Source: Lepus europaeus
Lineage: Eukaryota > Chordata > Mammalia > Lagomorpha > Leporidae
DNA length: 64,000 bases
Direction of reading: 5' to 3'
Assembly: GCF_033115175.1 (NCBI RefSeq)
Contig: NC_084843.1
Span: forward strand, 60,242,474-60,306,473
The notes beneath the pieces were generated by a model. That model was not told the DNA's origin. It did no database searches and worked only from the letters and a program-made list of their open reading frames with translations. How positions within the stretch are numbered: position 1 is the stretch's first letter; the number at the start of each line of letters is the position of its first letter. A program made the translations under genes and the position numbers. Positions 33,025 to 44,881 of the stretch are shown one piece after another.

Positions 33025-33305
33025 GCCCTGGCCCCAGCCCTCAGGGAGCTCACTGCTGGGGAGACTGGAGTCTACCCTAGAAGTGTTGAGTGACAGTCTG
33101 TGTTGTCAGGGAGGACCCAGATGGTGTAGACCCTGTGTGCAGGGATGGGCGCAGAGCCTTGGGGCTTCCTGGAGGGGGTGATGTGAGCCCAGAGCCTTGG
33201 GGCTTCCTGGAGGGGGTGATGTGAGCCCAAAGCCTTGGGGCTTCCTGGAGGGGGTGATGTGAGCCCAGAGCCTTGGGGCTTCCTGGAGGGGGTGATGTGA
33301 GCCCC
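33025..33305 (-). mobile_element. L2 fragment (minus) carrying a minisatellite
   Basis: CAGCCCTCAGGGAGCTCACT, GGGGAGACTGGAGTCTACC and GGGGCTTCCTGGAGGGGGTG follow reverse L2; the last part has been multiplied in tandem. Confidence 0.6.
33152..33303 (+). repeat. 38-bp minisatellite, four copies
   Basis: Units at 33152-33189, 33190-33227, 33228-33265 and 33266-33303 are identical except one G to A at 33230. The unit starts CAGAGCCTTGGGGC and ends GTGATGTGAGCC. Confidence 0.97.
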
Positions 33306-33859
33306 ATCTGCACTTTCCTCTTCAGGTCTTTCTAAGAACATTTCCTGGACAGGAGGGGCTGGGGGCCAGGGCGGCTCCCCACTCTCAGGGAATTGGCCCT
33401 GTGACATCTGTTGTGTCTGCTGGGCAGGAGCACCAGCCCTGAGCAAATATCCCCACGCCCAGCATCTTTGCTGCCTGTGACTGTGGGCCAGGCCCCGGCA
33501 GACCCTGAGCCAGTGGGCAGTTGTTATTCTTTGACCTCTTTCTGTGGCTCTTGAAAATGGACTGAGCCTAGAAAATCCCCTTGAAGCCCTGGTAGGGTCC
33601 TGCTGGGATGGGTGGGAGCACGGGGCCGCGTTTCTCTGCTTTCTGCCACGCCCCAGCAGAGGAGACCAAGAGGACTCGTCGGCCTGCCTCCTCCCATCAG
33701 CTGGTCGGGGCACGGCTCATCTGCCATCACCATCCGTGAGCCCCGTCTCTCAGTACAGCCCACCTCGTAGTGGCCCCTCCCTAGAAGGGCAGGCATTACG
33801 GCCACCTGGAATTTTGAGGAGGTTGACATAGCCTCCCTCGCGTTGGCACTTACCGACTT

Positions 33860-33990
33860 GGTGCTCTCAGGCCGACTGCACTGTGCCTCAGTTTCCTCGT
33901 CTATAAAATGGGGCTAGTATGCCCGTCCTCTGAGGAGCACAGGAGTTGTAGCGTAGCACTTGGTATGCGGCGAGCACAAGGCACTGCCCA
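33860..33990 (+). mobile_element. MIR fragment
   Basis: GTGCCTCAGTTTCCTCGTCT then ATAAAATGGGGCTAGTATG is the MIR 3' half. Confidence 0.8.
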
Positions 33991-34689
33991 CCCACCGCAG
34001 CCTGGGCAGGGGCGAGCCCTGCTGTGCCCAGGTGTCTCCCTGCAGGGGGTGGCGGGGATGGCGAGGAGACGCGGCAGCTCCTGGCCTGGAGTTAGCCCCG
34101 GTCCTTACTGTGTGACCTCAGGCACGTGCTGGCCCCTGCGTGGGTCCTGGGTCCCGATTTCTCGGTGTCAGTTTGGAGTGAGGGAGATCTGGAAGGCGAA
34201 TCCTTACGGACTGTGGGGTTTTGTCTGCTGAGGCCTGGACTGCTGGCAATACACCATGGTGGCTGAGGCCTGGAAGCCCAGTGTTTACGGAGACCCCTCC
34301 GGAAAGTCAATCTATCGACTGGAATGCCCTTGTGCGCGCTCTGCGGCCCTGGGCTTCTGGCGCTGAAGCCGTAAATCACCCGCCGGGACCTGTTTCCTGC
34401 TCCTGAGGCATCGCCTGTCTCCCTGTCTCCGAGACCAGGAGTCCCAGGGCTGAGCAGGAGCCAAGAGGCAAGGGAGGAGGCAGCCTGGGCACTTGGGGGA
34501 AGAGGCACTTCTACCGCCACCCCACCAAGGCTCAAGCGGGCTCTTCAGAGAGTGTGGAGGGGACAGACCAGCTAGCCCTGCCCCCAGCCCTGAGCCATCC
34601 TCTGGACTCAGGTGAGCTGCCTTCAGGGATTGCGTCCCCGTATCAGGAATGGGAACACTAGCCCAGCCTGGAACTTGTTGCCGACGTTT

Positions 34690-34972
34690 CGTTTTATTTA
34701 TTTTTTCCATCTACTTGAGAGGCAGATCGTCTATCCATTGATGCACTCCCTAAATGCCTGTAACAGCCAGGGCGGGGCCAGGCAGAAGCCAAGAGCCAGG
34801 AACTCCATCCGGGTTCTGCATGTGCGTGACCCTTGTGCCTTCGCCTGCTGCCTTGCAGGCGCGTTAGCAGGAGGCTGGATAGAAGCAGAGTAGCTGGGAC
34901 TTGGCGAGCGCTCCTGTATGGGATGTGGGCGGCTCCCACGTGACTGCTGAACCCGCTACACAGCAGCGCCTT
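34690..34972 (-). mobile_element. old CSINE (minus)
   Basis: CTACTTGAGAGGCAGATCG, GTAACAGCCAGGGCGGGGCC, GCGTTAGCAGGAGGCTGGAT, ending GCTACACAGCAGCGC. Confidence 0.78.
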
Positions 34973-35204
34973 GCTCAGCATCCCCACAGCTTGTTGCCTA
35001 GGAGCGTGTGCTGGGCGCACGCATTGGTCCAACCCTTGAGGAAAGGGTGGGCTTTGTGTCACATCTGGAAGCCTGCGCACGTGCCAGCTGGTGAAGCTGG
35101 GGTGCGAGGGGAGTGTGGGGTGGTACCACGGCCAGGAAGCTCCCGTGCAAGGACCAGCGGAGATGCACGCATCAGGCAGGGTCTCCTGTGATGTTTAAAG
35201 GGCA

Positions 35205-35390
35205 GGCTGGGTGGTCGGACAACCTGGGTTCACATACTGTTCACCATCTCGCGGTGTGTCCTAGCCTCTCTGAGCTATAGCTTCTTCATTTGTAAGAGGG
35301 AGGAGTAATACTGCCAGTCTCATTAGATGCCATGGGTGTCGGGCACATTCCGGAGTGTTCAGTGACATTCGCTGTTGTCATCCTTGGTGC
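35205..35390 (+). mobile_element. MIR
   Basis: GACAACCTGGGTTCACATAC, AGCCTCTCTGAGC, TTCATTTGTAAGAGGGAGGA follow MIR in order. Confidence 0.75.
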
Positions 35391-35399
35391 TGGTACCGG

Positions 35400-35500
35400 G
35401 TGGCACAGCAGGAAGTGCCTGTGGTCAGGGAAGGCTTCCTGGAGGAGGGAGGGATGGAGCTTGAGTGGCCCTTAAAGGAGAAGCAAAGTTTGGGTGAACG
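35400..35500 (-). mobile_element. L2 fragment (minus)
   Basis: GGTCAGGGAAGGCTTCCTGG followed by AGGAGGGAGGGATGGAGC matches the reverse L2 block. Confidence 0.6.
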
Positions 35501-37284
35501 GAGAGGGAGGGCGCCCTGGCGGGGACTGTGGAGGAGGAGGGAGGGAGGAGCGTTTGGAGCATCCCCACCCAGGAGCGCTGCCCAAGGCAGCTGCTACCTT
35601 GTAGCTGATCATCTGGGCAAGCAGGACTTCTGAGTCAGGGTCCCTTTGTACAGCGGCAAGCACCTGAGGTTTTGGAATGAAAAGGATTTGAGTCTGCCGG
35701 AGTGCCTGGGTCAGGTGGCTCAGGCTCTGTGGCCCACAGCCTCCCACCCGTGAGAGACGTGCTAGCAGGACTGCATGTGTGCAGACTGGCCGTGTGCCGT
35801 GAGCTGGCACACACGTGGTCCTGGCACTCGTTCTCTCCATCTTCCCACCCCCATCTGGCTGACCCTAGCCAGGGCTGGACCCCGCCTCTGCCCCCTGCGT
35901 CTCTCCCTGTGCACCTCTCGGCAGAACAGGGGCCCAGAGCTTCCTGGTTGGCCAGTGAGCCGGGAAAGGGGCAGGAGGAGCAGACAGGCTGCCTCTCCCT
36001 GCTGCCCACCCACCTGGCCTCCCCGAGGCCCCCTCCCCCCTTCCCTGGCCCTGAGCATCGTCTGGAGGCACCTCCGGCATCGGGAGACGAGCGGAAGGGA
36101 AGCGGCTCTGTAATGCGATCAGAGGCGCCTGCTTGCCAGCCTGGGCCCTGGGCACCCATGCACCAGGCAGTGCTTCCAAGAAGTGGAGTCAGAAATTCCA
36201 GGAACGTTGTTGCTGGGCCCTCCCCTCCCCCACCCGACCTTTGGTCCTGCCAGAGGCTGCAGGGGAGAGTGGATGGGTGGATTCAGCTTCACGCCCTTCC
36301 CTTCTCCTGCAGCCAGGGTCCTAGGGATGGGGAAGCAGGGTCAGTTGAGGATGGGGGAGCAGCAGTGACACCTGGGGACTGGGCGGCTGGGTCTGTCTCA
36401 GCATGGTGCCCGGCACACAGGGGATGGGCGGATGAGGCCATGGGGCCATACTCTCCAGAGGTGGCTGTGACCGGGTCCCCTCCTAGGCGTGGGTTTACCG
36501 CAGTGGGTTAGTGAGCGGGGAATTCGCACCTTCTCTTTCCCTCACTTACAGATGCCCCTGCTGCGGGTCTGCCCCCCTCCTGCACTTCCGCTTTGTTTCC
36601 CTGCACCCGGCTTGGCGGTGGAAGTCAGCGCCAAGTCCTCAGTGCTCAGAGCCCCTAGGTGGGAAAGAATTTATTCCTCACATGCAGCGGACTGCACTAG
36701 GCATGTTTTGCAGAGGGAAGGTGGACTGGCAGACGCTGGTTTCAGAGCTGCGTGTCCAAGCCCATTGAGTACTCCCGGTGGCTCCAGAGAATGTCCCTAG
36801 CGTGGATGCTGGCTCTGAGGCCTGGGAGCAGGTGTGCGCTGGGAGGGTGCATCTGAAGGCCCATGGCCACGGCCTGATGCCAGGCCTCAGGCCTCCGTGG
36901 CAGCTGCCACCGGGTTGTTGGCGGGAGCTGGGCTTGGTACAGGGGACTGTTCTGGCTGCAGGCTCTGGCTGGACCAGGCTTTCGGTGGTACCGTGTCCAG
37001 GGCTAACATTGAGGGAGTGTCCCTGGGAGAGGAAACACCTCCGGGCTCTTGGCTGAGGCAGTGACGAGCTGGCTGGCCAGCTACCACCCTCTTAGCTGGG
37101 CACCCGCCGGCCTCAGGAGCCCCTGCCACAGGCTGATCTGGAATTCCTGCCTGGCAGCCCAGGACAGCCAGGGCTGCTGGGCACGGTGACCTCTGCTGCC
37201 AAGGAGTCCGTCCTGCTTCTGTACTGGCAGACACATGCACACAGACAAAGGAATCCATTGCAGAAGTAGCCCTGGGCTGAGGAC

Positions 37285-37385
37285 GGGGCAGCCTGGATTT
37301 TAATCCCAGCCTCACAGCTGTAATCTGCTGTGTGGCACTGGGCTGGTCCCTTGCCATCTCTGGGCTTTGTCCAAATAAAGAGCAT
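37285..37385 (+). mobile_element. MIR fragment
   Basis: GCAGCCTGGATTTTAATCCC and TGCTGTGTGGCACTGGGCTG fit MIR. Confidence 0.6.
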
Positions 37386-37604
37386 CCACCCTGGAATGTG
37401 AAAACCTGGGCTCGCGTCCTGGCTCCATCACTGACCAGATCCCTTGAGCCTCCGTCTTCTCTCCATCAGTGGTGCCCCAGCTGGTTGTGGGGGAGATTAA
37501 TTGAGCGGGACATGGCCAGTGGGGGTCAGTTGCCTTTCTTTCACCCTGGAGATCAACCCGCAGATCACCAGTCACCCCTCTTCTTTCTTTCTAATACTCC
37601 CTTC

Positions 37605-37920
37605 TTAAAAATCATATGTATGTTTGCATTTTCCTTTTATTTCAAAGACAGAGACAGAGAGACAGATGGAGAGAGATCCTCCATCCACTGTTTGCTCCCC
37701 AAATTCCTGCAATGACTGGGACTGGGCCAGGCTGACGCCAGGAGGTCAGAACTCAGTACAGGTCTCCCATGTGGGTGGCAGGGACCCAAGTGCCCAAGCC
37801 GTCACCTGCCACTGCTCGGGGCGTGCGTTAGCAGGAAGCTAGAGTCAGAAGCAGAGGAGCCAGGATGCAAAGCAGGCGCTGTGATTAGGACTGCAGGCAT
37901 CCCAGGCGGTGTCGTGACTG
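37605..37920 (-). mobile_element. old CSINE (minus)
   Basis: TTTTATTTCAAAGACAGAG, CCCATGTGGGTGGCAGGGAC, GCGTTAGCAGGAAGCTAGAG are CSINE words in minus order. Confidence 0.8.
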
Positions 37921-39211
37921 GGCCAGGCGCCTGCTCCTGATGCTGCCTGTTGGACACAAGGTAGGGTGGGGCTGTACCGAGGAGTTCTAAGGCTTCTCCC
38001 AGCCATCGCAGTCCACGGCCGAGATTCAGGGTGACCCAAGAGGTGGCCCGGTGACCACGCCGGGTGTCTGCAAGAGAAGAGCCGTATTGTCACACATGGT
38101 AGGAACAGGCATCGGACTGAGGATCTGGAAGCCTCGGGCTCCGAGGCCATGCCTCCTTCCGTGTGATGGGCACGTCCCCTACTCTTTCCCATCTGCAAGA
38201 GGAGAGGAAGAAGTTCAGTGCCAGGCAAGGCCAAGCGAGAAAGCGCCCAGAGGTGTGCTTTGGAGATGGTCTCAAGCCCCAGGGCTGCTGGTCTGAGGGG
38301 GAGGAGGCCTGGGTGGCGCCTGCTGAGACTGTTGCGTGGGGACAGCGAGGGGACGGCCCGCGCTGGCTTTCCCCGTGGCCTGGCCGGCCAGGACTGTGAG
38401 TCCTTCTCCGGGTCCTTGTATCCTGCCGCCTGCCCCGCACCCCAGAGCAGGGGAGGCCGGGTGACCCGTCAGGAATGGTTAGTGTCAGAGCCAGGTTTGA
38501 TGGCGCACCATCTGCCGTGCCCACCAGCAGTTACATAATCCCTCGGCCGCCCGCCTGTTCCTAGAGAACGGGGCAGGCGGGACCAGCAGGGGCTGGCGAG
38601 CTGGGGTTTGCTCCTCTCCCAGCCCACTGCGTCCCTGGATCCGTCTGAATCCTCCGCACGGCTCACACGCCGCCCGGAGCCCGAGCCGTACGTGCCCGGC
38701 TGAGGCTGGAGGGGAAGCCACCCCCCTGGCTCCTACAGAGTGCGTCCCCCTCCACCATCCTGCCGGATCAGAAGTGTTATTAATGACTCCGTGACAGACC
38801 GCACTGCCCACGTGCCCACGCGTCATTAGGGTCTTTGTCATGACTGAGACCCCAGACCCGGTCCTGTGCGGTGCTGGCCGGGCTGCGCCCCCACCCTTAG
38901 CCTCCGTTTCCTCATCTGGGAAGTGGGAATAATGAAGCCGGCTCCGTGTTTCTCCCCTAAGGACTGCGTCAGAGAATTTGCATAGGGGACAGAGGAGGTA
39001 TTCAGGAATGGGAGCTGTGCTCACTGGTCTCCGACTCTACTCTCTCTCTAGTCATACATCCTAGCTAAAGCTGGTGGGTGCCGGAAATGCAAGGTTGGTT
39101 AGGAATTGGTCTGTTGATATTGATGGCATCCCAAATTAATACCAGAAGCCATTTTTCACGAATCTGAGTAAACTCAATCATTCGGTTGTCCCCATAGATG
39201 CTAAAACACTC
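37921..39211. other. intron 1 DNA
   Basis: Mostly unique GC-rich sequence with a MIR piece at 38900-39030. No exon recognised. Confidence 0.5.
38900..39030 (+). mobile_element. MIR fragment
   Basis: TAGCCTCCGTTTCCTCATCT then GGGAATAATGAAGCC. Confidence 0.75.
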
Positions 39212-39224
39212 AAGAACAATTCTA

Positions 39225-39561
39225 GCCGGTGCCATGGCTCAACAGGCTAATCTTCCGCCTAGCAGCGCCGGCACACCAGGTTCTAGTGCTGGTCAGGGCG
39301 CCGGATTCTGTCCTGGTTGCCCCTCTTCCAGGCCAGCTCTCTGCTGTGGCCCGGGAAGGCAGTGGAGGATGGCCCAAGTGCTTGGGCCCTGCACCCCATG
39401 GGAGACCAGGAGAAGCACCTGGCCCCTGCCTTTGGATCAGCGCGGTGTGCCGGCCGCAGTGCGCCAGCCGCAGCGGCCATTGGAGGGTGAACCAACGGCA
39501 CCCTCTCTGTCTGTCTCTCTCACTGTCCACTCTGCCTGTCAAAAATAAAAAAAAAATAATA
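39225..39561 (+). mobile_element. young CSINE with perfect 13-bp target duplication
   Basis: Head GCCGGTGCCATGGCTCAACA, B box GGTTCTAGTGC, tail of A with few changes. AAGAACAATTCTA is repeated exactly at 39212-39224 and 39562-39574, so the insertion is recent. Confidence 0.96.
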
Positions 39562-39629
39562 AAGAACAATTCTACACCCATTGATGGTATAAGATGGTAG
39601 GAATTCAGGATTACTCTTTAGCATTTTAT

Positions 39630-39964
39630 TTATTTATTTATTTTAAAGATTTATTTATGTATTTGAAAGTCAGAGTTACACAGAGAGAGGAGAGGCAGAG
39701 AGAGAGGTCTTCCACTGCTGGTTCACTCCCCAATTGGCCGCAACAGCCAGAGCTGCGCTGATCCGAAGCCCGGAGCCAGGAGCTTCTGCCCAGACTCCCA
39801 CACAGGTGCAGGGGCTCAAGGACTTGGGCCATCTTCTACTGATTTCCCAGGCCATAGCAGAGAACTGGGTAGGAAGTGGAGCAGCCTGGTCTCGAAATGG
39901 TGCCCATATGGGATGCCGGCGCCTCAGGCCAGAGTGTTAACCCACTGCGCCACAGTGCTGGCCC
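39630..39964 (-). mobile_element. CSINE (minus) with target duplication
   Basis: AAAGATTTATTTATGTATTTG to GCCACAGTGCTGGCCCC; CTTTAGCATTTTATT and CCTTAGCATTATTTTA flank it. A CA run follows at 39980-39998. Confidence 0.92.
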
Positions 39965-39979
39965 CTTAGCATTATTTTA

Positions 39980-39998
39980 CACACACACACACACACAC
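39980..39998 (+). repeat. CA dinucleotide repeat
   Basis: About nine CA units. Confidence 0.9.
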
Positions 39999-40610
39999 GG
40001 GAACTTGAAAAATCCAAGGGCAAAATATAGCATGCATTTTTCCATGAACTTTTTGGAGACCCTTTGTGCGTCCCCTAGTCCTGAAGCCACTGTCAGCGGG
40101 GAAACAAAGCAGTCCCAGCAAGGTCGGCAGCAGATGCCCAGCATCCCTGCCAGCGCTCCACCCTGCACCGGAGGAACCAGCAGTGTGGTTAAGTGGAGGA
40201 GTCAACTAGAAGCATAGAAAGGGTTAAAGACGTCAAACGCCCCATGCTGTCAGTCCTCTGGCCTCTGTAGTGTAGACCAAGTCATTGGCCATGGATTGGC
40301 TAGGAGAATAGAAGGCCTGGGATTCGACCCCAGTGTACCGGAGTGTGGTTTGCGGCACAGGGGCTGCCTCAGACCCCTGGGGTGAAGACGAGTGTTCTAA
40401 CCACTGGCGCTCCCACGCTGGGTAGTCACTTGGAAAAAGGTAAACTCTGACTCATCTCTCACAGGGGGCAGAGAGCCGAGCTCCAAGTGGATCAGGGCCC
40501 TAAGCGCAGGCAGTGGTCCCACTGCTAAGTGAAAAGGGGAGTGGCCACATCTTTCCAGCTGTGACACAAACTCCAGAGGCAATAAAAAGATCGGTCATTT
40601 TATTACGTGC
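39999..40610. other. intron 1 DNA
   Basis: No exon or clear repeat recognised between two CSINEs. Confidence 0.45.
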
Positions 40611-40622
40611 AATTGATGAATG

Positions 40623-40962
40623 GTTTTTTTTTTTTTTTTTTGGACAGGCAGAGTGGACAGTGAGAGAGACAGACAGAGAGAAAGGTCTTCCTTTTGCCAT
40701 TGGTTCACCCTCCAATGGCCGCCGCGCTGCGGCTGGCGCACCGTGCTGATCTGAAGCCAGGAGCCAGGTGCTTCTCCTGGTCTCCCATGCGGGTGCAGGG
40801 CCCAAGCACTTGGGCCATCCTCCACTGCCTTCCCGGGCCACAGCAGAGAGCTGGCCTGGAAGAGGAGCAACCGGGGCAGAATCCGGTGCCCCGACCAGGA
40901 CTAGAACCTGGTGTGCCGGCGTCGCAAGGCGGAAGATTAGCCTATTGAGCCGTGGCACCAGC
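40623..40962 (-). mobile_element. young CSINE (minus)
   Basis: Poly-T, GGACAGGCAGAGTGGACAG, tRNA-like head with reverse B box and GCCGTGGCACCAGCC. TTGATGAATGG and TTGATGAGTG flank it. Confidence 0.93.
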
Positions 40963-40973
40963 CTTGATGAGTG

Positions 40974-41004
<31 letters not shown>

Positions 41005-41261
41005 GAAAGATGACACAACAGCCTAAGCAGTATTTGACAAACTGAGAGAGGAGTTTGTAGCACCTGTTGGGCAACGGGCTAGTGGGTCCAGGAGCGACGC
41101 AGGGTCCAAAGCTGGTATAGAGAGGGGGAGCTAGGACAGGAACAGAGTTCACAGAGAAGTCAGAGAGCAGGGAGCTGCCCAAACTCGCGCATAACTGCAG
41201 GAACACAGCAGCCCTGAGACTCGTTTCCCCCGCACCAGACGCGCACGTGTTGAAACCTTGG

Positions 41262-41540
41262 CCAGCAGTCGGCATTTGGCCTGGAGCTTAAGAAGATGCT
41301 GGTTGGGACCCCTGTGCCCTATACCGAAGCACCTGTGTTCGAGTCCTGGCCCAGCTCTGACTCCAGCTTCCTGCTAATGCAGGCCCCTGGGAGGCAGCAG
41401 GGGATGGCACAAGGAGTCGGAGGCCTGGATTGAGTTCCTGGCTCCTGGCCGCAGCCTGGCCCAGCTGCAGGTGCTGCGTGCATTTGGGGAGTGAGCCAGC
41501 GGATCAGAGCTCTGTCGATCTTTCTCTCAGATTAAAAAAA
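41262..41540 (+). mobile_element. old CSINE
   Basis: AGTCGGCATTTGGCCTGGAG, AAGATGCTGGTTGGGACCC, GGGAGGCAGCAGGGGATGGC, then GGGGAGTGAGCCAGCGGATC. Confidence 0.82.
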
Positions 41541-42124
41541 GAAACGAACGAAATGAAAGAAGGCAAACCAACACAGCTATGGCCACCCACGCAGGGTGGA
41601 GGCTGGGGGGCAGCAGGCCCTCTCTGACACTGCATGTTGGGACAGACCCCCTGGACGGGTGATGTGGCAGTGCCCAACAAACGACTTTCGGTGCAATAGC
41701 CCCACTTGTAGGAGTCTTTCTTTGAGCGGCACCTTCTTCAGCACCAAAACGCACAGGCACGCGGCCTTGGAAACAAGCTGAGTGCCTAGGACAGTCGCGG
41801 AGTGAGCGGTGATGGGCCTACAGAAAGGACGTGGCCGCCCTGTGCCACTGACCCGGGAGAGTCCGGGGCCACGCTGACCAGTGAGGGGAGCGAAGCGCAG
41901 GGCACACCTGCTGCGTGCAGAGCAACAGGTGGAAGATGAGGTCAGACCCGCCCCCTCCTCATGTCTATGTGAACAGCCTCTTGACTACATCCTGCTTCCT
42001 CCTTACCTGCCCCTCGCCGCGCTGTGTGCAGATCCACGCGGGCAGCCCAGCGTGGGACTGGCTCCCTGCGTGGCCCCCAAAAGTGCCATGTCTGCCCCAG
42101 CTTGGATCCACACGGGCCTAAGGC

Positions 42125-42225
42125 TGTTTCTTTAGCCCCGGATCCTGTTTCCTCTTCTGTGAGATTGGGGATAACCAACCCCACACGGCTCATAGGCAGA
42201 TAGGAGATGGGACCAGCTGCACGTG
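42125..42225 (+). mobile_element. MIR fragment
   Basis: CCTGTTTCCTCTTCTGTGAG, then TTGGGGATAACCAACCCC and GGCTCATAGG. Confidence 0.55.
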
Positions 42226-44719
42226 TGTGTGCGAAGGGATTTGCACAAGGTGACGTAGATGTGTCGTTTCCCCCCGGGGCTGTGGGCTGTCCCTTGGGCA
42301 CACACACCCCATCATTCTGTGCCGAGCTGCAGAAGGTGCTGTGGTGGCTGCTGACATTGCTGGTGCCTTGGCCTAGGAGGCTCCCTTGCATGTCCACTGT
42401 GCCTGTGTGCCACGTGTCTCAGGGCCCTCTGAGCCTCTGGCCTCCCTCCTGCTGCAGCTTGAGCACACAGGGGCCCCCGCTGGGCCTGCTCTGTGCCCTG
42501 TGGGCCACCCTGCTTGCATGGTCTCCTTTGGTCCTTGTATTAAGGCTGAGGGAAACCGTAGCAGAAGCACACAGTGGGGCTTGGGGCAGGCGCCTTCCCT
42601 ATCTCCCGGCTTTTAGTGTCAGAGTCTACTTCAGGTTCAACCCTAGTCTTTGCATTCTAGATCCGGCACTGTGTCCACCCCCGGGCCAGCTCCTAGGTCT
42701 TGTCCCCTGCGTACCTCCCTAGGGGACCGACAGTTTGTTATGGAGTGACTGTGTAGGGAGTGCTTGGTAGACTGCAGGCTTCTGTGATCTCTGGGCTTTG
42801 CCCACAGGCCGGTGCCAGCCAACACCAGTCAGTTCCTGGACAGTGCCAGGGATGGAGCAGCATGCCGTGAGAGGGGAAGCGGCTGAGCCACACCCTGCTG
42901 CCTCCACAGAGTGGGCGGGGGCTTCGCCAGGCCAGTGGAGGGCCTGAGAGCTAGAAGGCCAGGCTGCCAGCCTGCCTGTGGGTGAGGCATTTCTTCCTCC
43001 CTTGCCAGAGTTCTTCTCCTGCTCTGTCCCTGGCCTGGGGGACTTGCAGAAAGAGGGGCAGGGCCAGGGGAGGGTCTGGCCTCTCCAGGGAGAAGGGCCC
43101 CTGGAAGCCTGGAGTTAGCCACCCTCCCCTTCCCAGCCCACTGGGCTGAGTGCCCTGCCCAAGCCCCAGGGCTCTCAGCCCTGCTCAAAAGGGCAGGAGA
43201 AGCAATGCCCCTGGTGCCGGGCGCTGGTGCATCTTTGCCTTGCCCCCCGCTGACTTCCTTCCACAGCCCCAGCTCAGGAATGCCAGCACTCATGGGTAGG
43301 GGTGCGCAGCTTCTCAGGAAGCGCAGCTGGCAGGCCCTCCAGAGGAGTGCAAGAGAGCCTGGCGTCCCTCTTAGCTTGCGGTAGGAGTGGAGTGGCCGGG
43401 CAGTGAGCCCTGTGCTCACCTCTCGCTTTCCGGGGTAAGGCCCAGGGCTGCGGGCATGGAGCACTTCAGGCACAAATGCTGCCTTCCCTCTGAGTCTGAG
43501 CTCCCAGCGACCCTGCAAGGTGGTCAGACTTCCACTCCTCTTCTGGGATGGGGCAACTTGCCCAAGTTACCACCCTCACTGGCTCCTCTCCGCCCTTGCC
43601 TTCGCCTTGGGTAGGTGGCTAAGAATAAGAAAAGAAGCTTCTGGACTAGTCTTGATTGCCCTTCAGGGATGTCTTGTTACCTGTGTTACCCATAGGGAAC
43701 TGGGGGAGGGTATTTGGAGGAGCCTCAGAGCTTTAGCTCTGATTGGTCGGAGAGAGAAGGGGTGGGTAGGGTGCAGGAACTCAGCTCCATCCCATGGCTC
43801 AGCAGGGGACCTGTGGACACCAAACAGGCTGAAGACCAGCAGCCCCCAGTCTCCACCCCTCGTGGCTGCACCCTGGAGCAGGCAGTGGTCAGGTTCAAGG
43901 TCAGTGTCAGCGCTCTGACCACTGGTGCTGCGGTGGCCTAGCTATGCTGTCCTGGGCAGGGCTGTTCCCTAGGATGGCCAGCTCTGTCTCTGCCCTTCCT
44001 TGGTGTAAGGCCACAGGGTGCACCTCCCCCCCTACCCCCGCACCCCTAGCATGTCATCCTCTCCCTGGGATGCTTACGGGGTGGACAGCTGGGACCAGCC
44101 TTCCCCAAGGGGAAATTCCAGATCCCTCCAAATTCCAAATTCCACTGCCTTATCTGGCACCATCTTGTCTGGCCTTTGATGGGCTTCCTGGTGTGGCAGG
44201 AAGGCCCTCCCACCTCCGAGATTACTGTGGGGGGGGGGGGGAATGAGGGTCCTCCACTTTCACCCACCCAGGGTCCCTGCAAGTGTCACAGGCTCAGGGC
44301 CTGGGACCCAGAGGTTGTTTATAGGGACAGCTAGGACTTTGAGGTGGGGCTGACCGCAGCAGCCTGCTCCACAGTGGAGCTAGTGTGCCATTTAACCCTT
44401 TCAGAGCTGGATCGATTCCTGGGTGCGAGCTTTGGTTCCCTGCCTCTGTCCCCTGGGGTTGGGACGAGTGATCTCTGAGAGCTGTAACCTTTCTGAAATC
44501 CCCTTAGTGTGCAGTCTGGGGAACTTCCTGAGGCCAGAGGGCGCAGCTGCATTTCCTGTCTAGCTGGGAGCCCTATAAACATGGGGGGGGGGGCAGGGGC
44601 TGGGGCTCACAGGGGCCCTTGGTGACTCCTGCTTGTCCCCCAGGTCTGGCTCACAGGTCCCCTCCTCCGTGAGCCTCCCTGCCTCTCCTTCTGCACTCCA
44701 CTGTGCATGTACTTGGCTG

Positions 44720-44840
44720 TTTGCTGGTTTAGTGCCTGGCTTCCGCTCCGGGAGGGCAGGGCTCTGTCACTCTGTCCTGTGCCTCCGATGCCTGGCACCA
44801 AGTGGGCCCTCCGCCAACAGGTGCTCGGCGACTGAATCGC
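44720..44840 (+). mobile_element. L2 3' fragment
   Basis: GGAGGGCAGGGCTCTGTCAC, TGCCTGGCACCAAGTGGGCC and AACAGGTGCTCGGCGACTGA follow the L2 end. Confidence 0.75.
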
Positions 44841-44846
44841 TCCTGG

Positions 44847-44881
44847 AGTTGTTGTTGTTGTTGTTTTTTTTTTTTTTTTTT
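44847..44881 (+). repeat. GTT repeat and poly-T
   Basis: Five to six GTT units run into a T tract. Confidence 0.85.

Larger units (their letters stand above)
31001..34689. other. intron 1 DNA
   Basis: Holds GT-rich (31960-32200) and CA-rich (32658-32750) tracts, an L2 with a minisatellite (33025-33305) and a MIR (33860-33990). Frames on either strand look like chance. Confidence 0.5.
34973..37604. other. intron 1 DNA
   Basis: MIR (35205-35390 and 37285-37385) and L2 (35400-35500) pieces in GC-rich unique DNA. A 269-codon + frame at 35702-36511 is not recognised and overlaps other frames. Confidence 0.5.

Noticed and set aside
33077-33313. minus-strand frame with repeated peptide motifs
   Set aside because: It is the direct product of the 38-bp minisatellite read through three frames, not a repeat protein.
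28108-36000. counterpart of the human antisense RNA UNC5B-AS1
   Set aside because: Such a transcript is known near human UNC5B, but no exon of it can be recognised from the sequence alone.
35702-36511. 269-codon plus-strand frame
   Set aside because: Same pattern of GC-rich overlapping frames within the intron; no recognisable protein.
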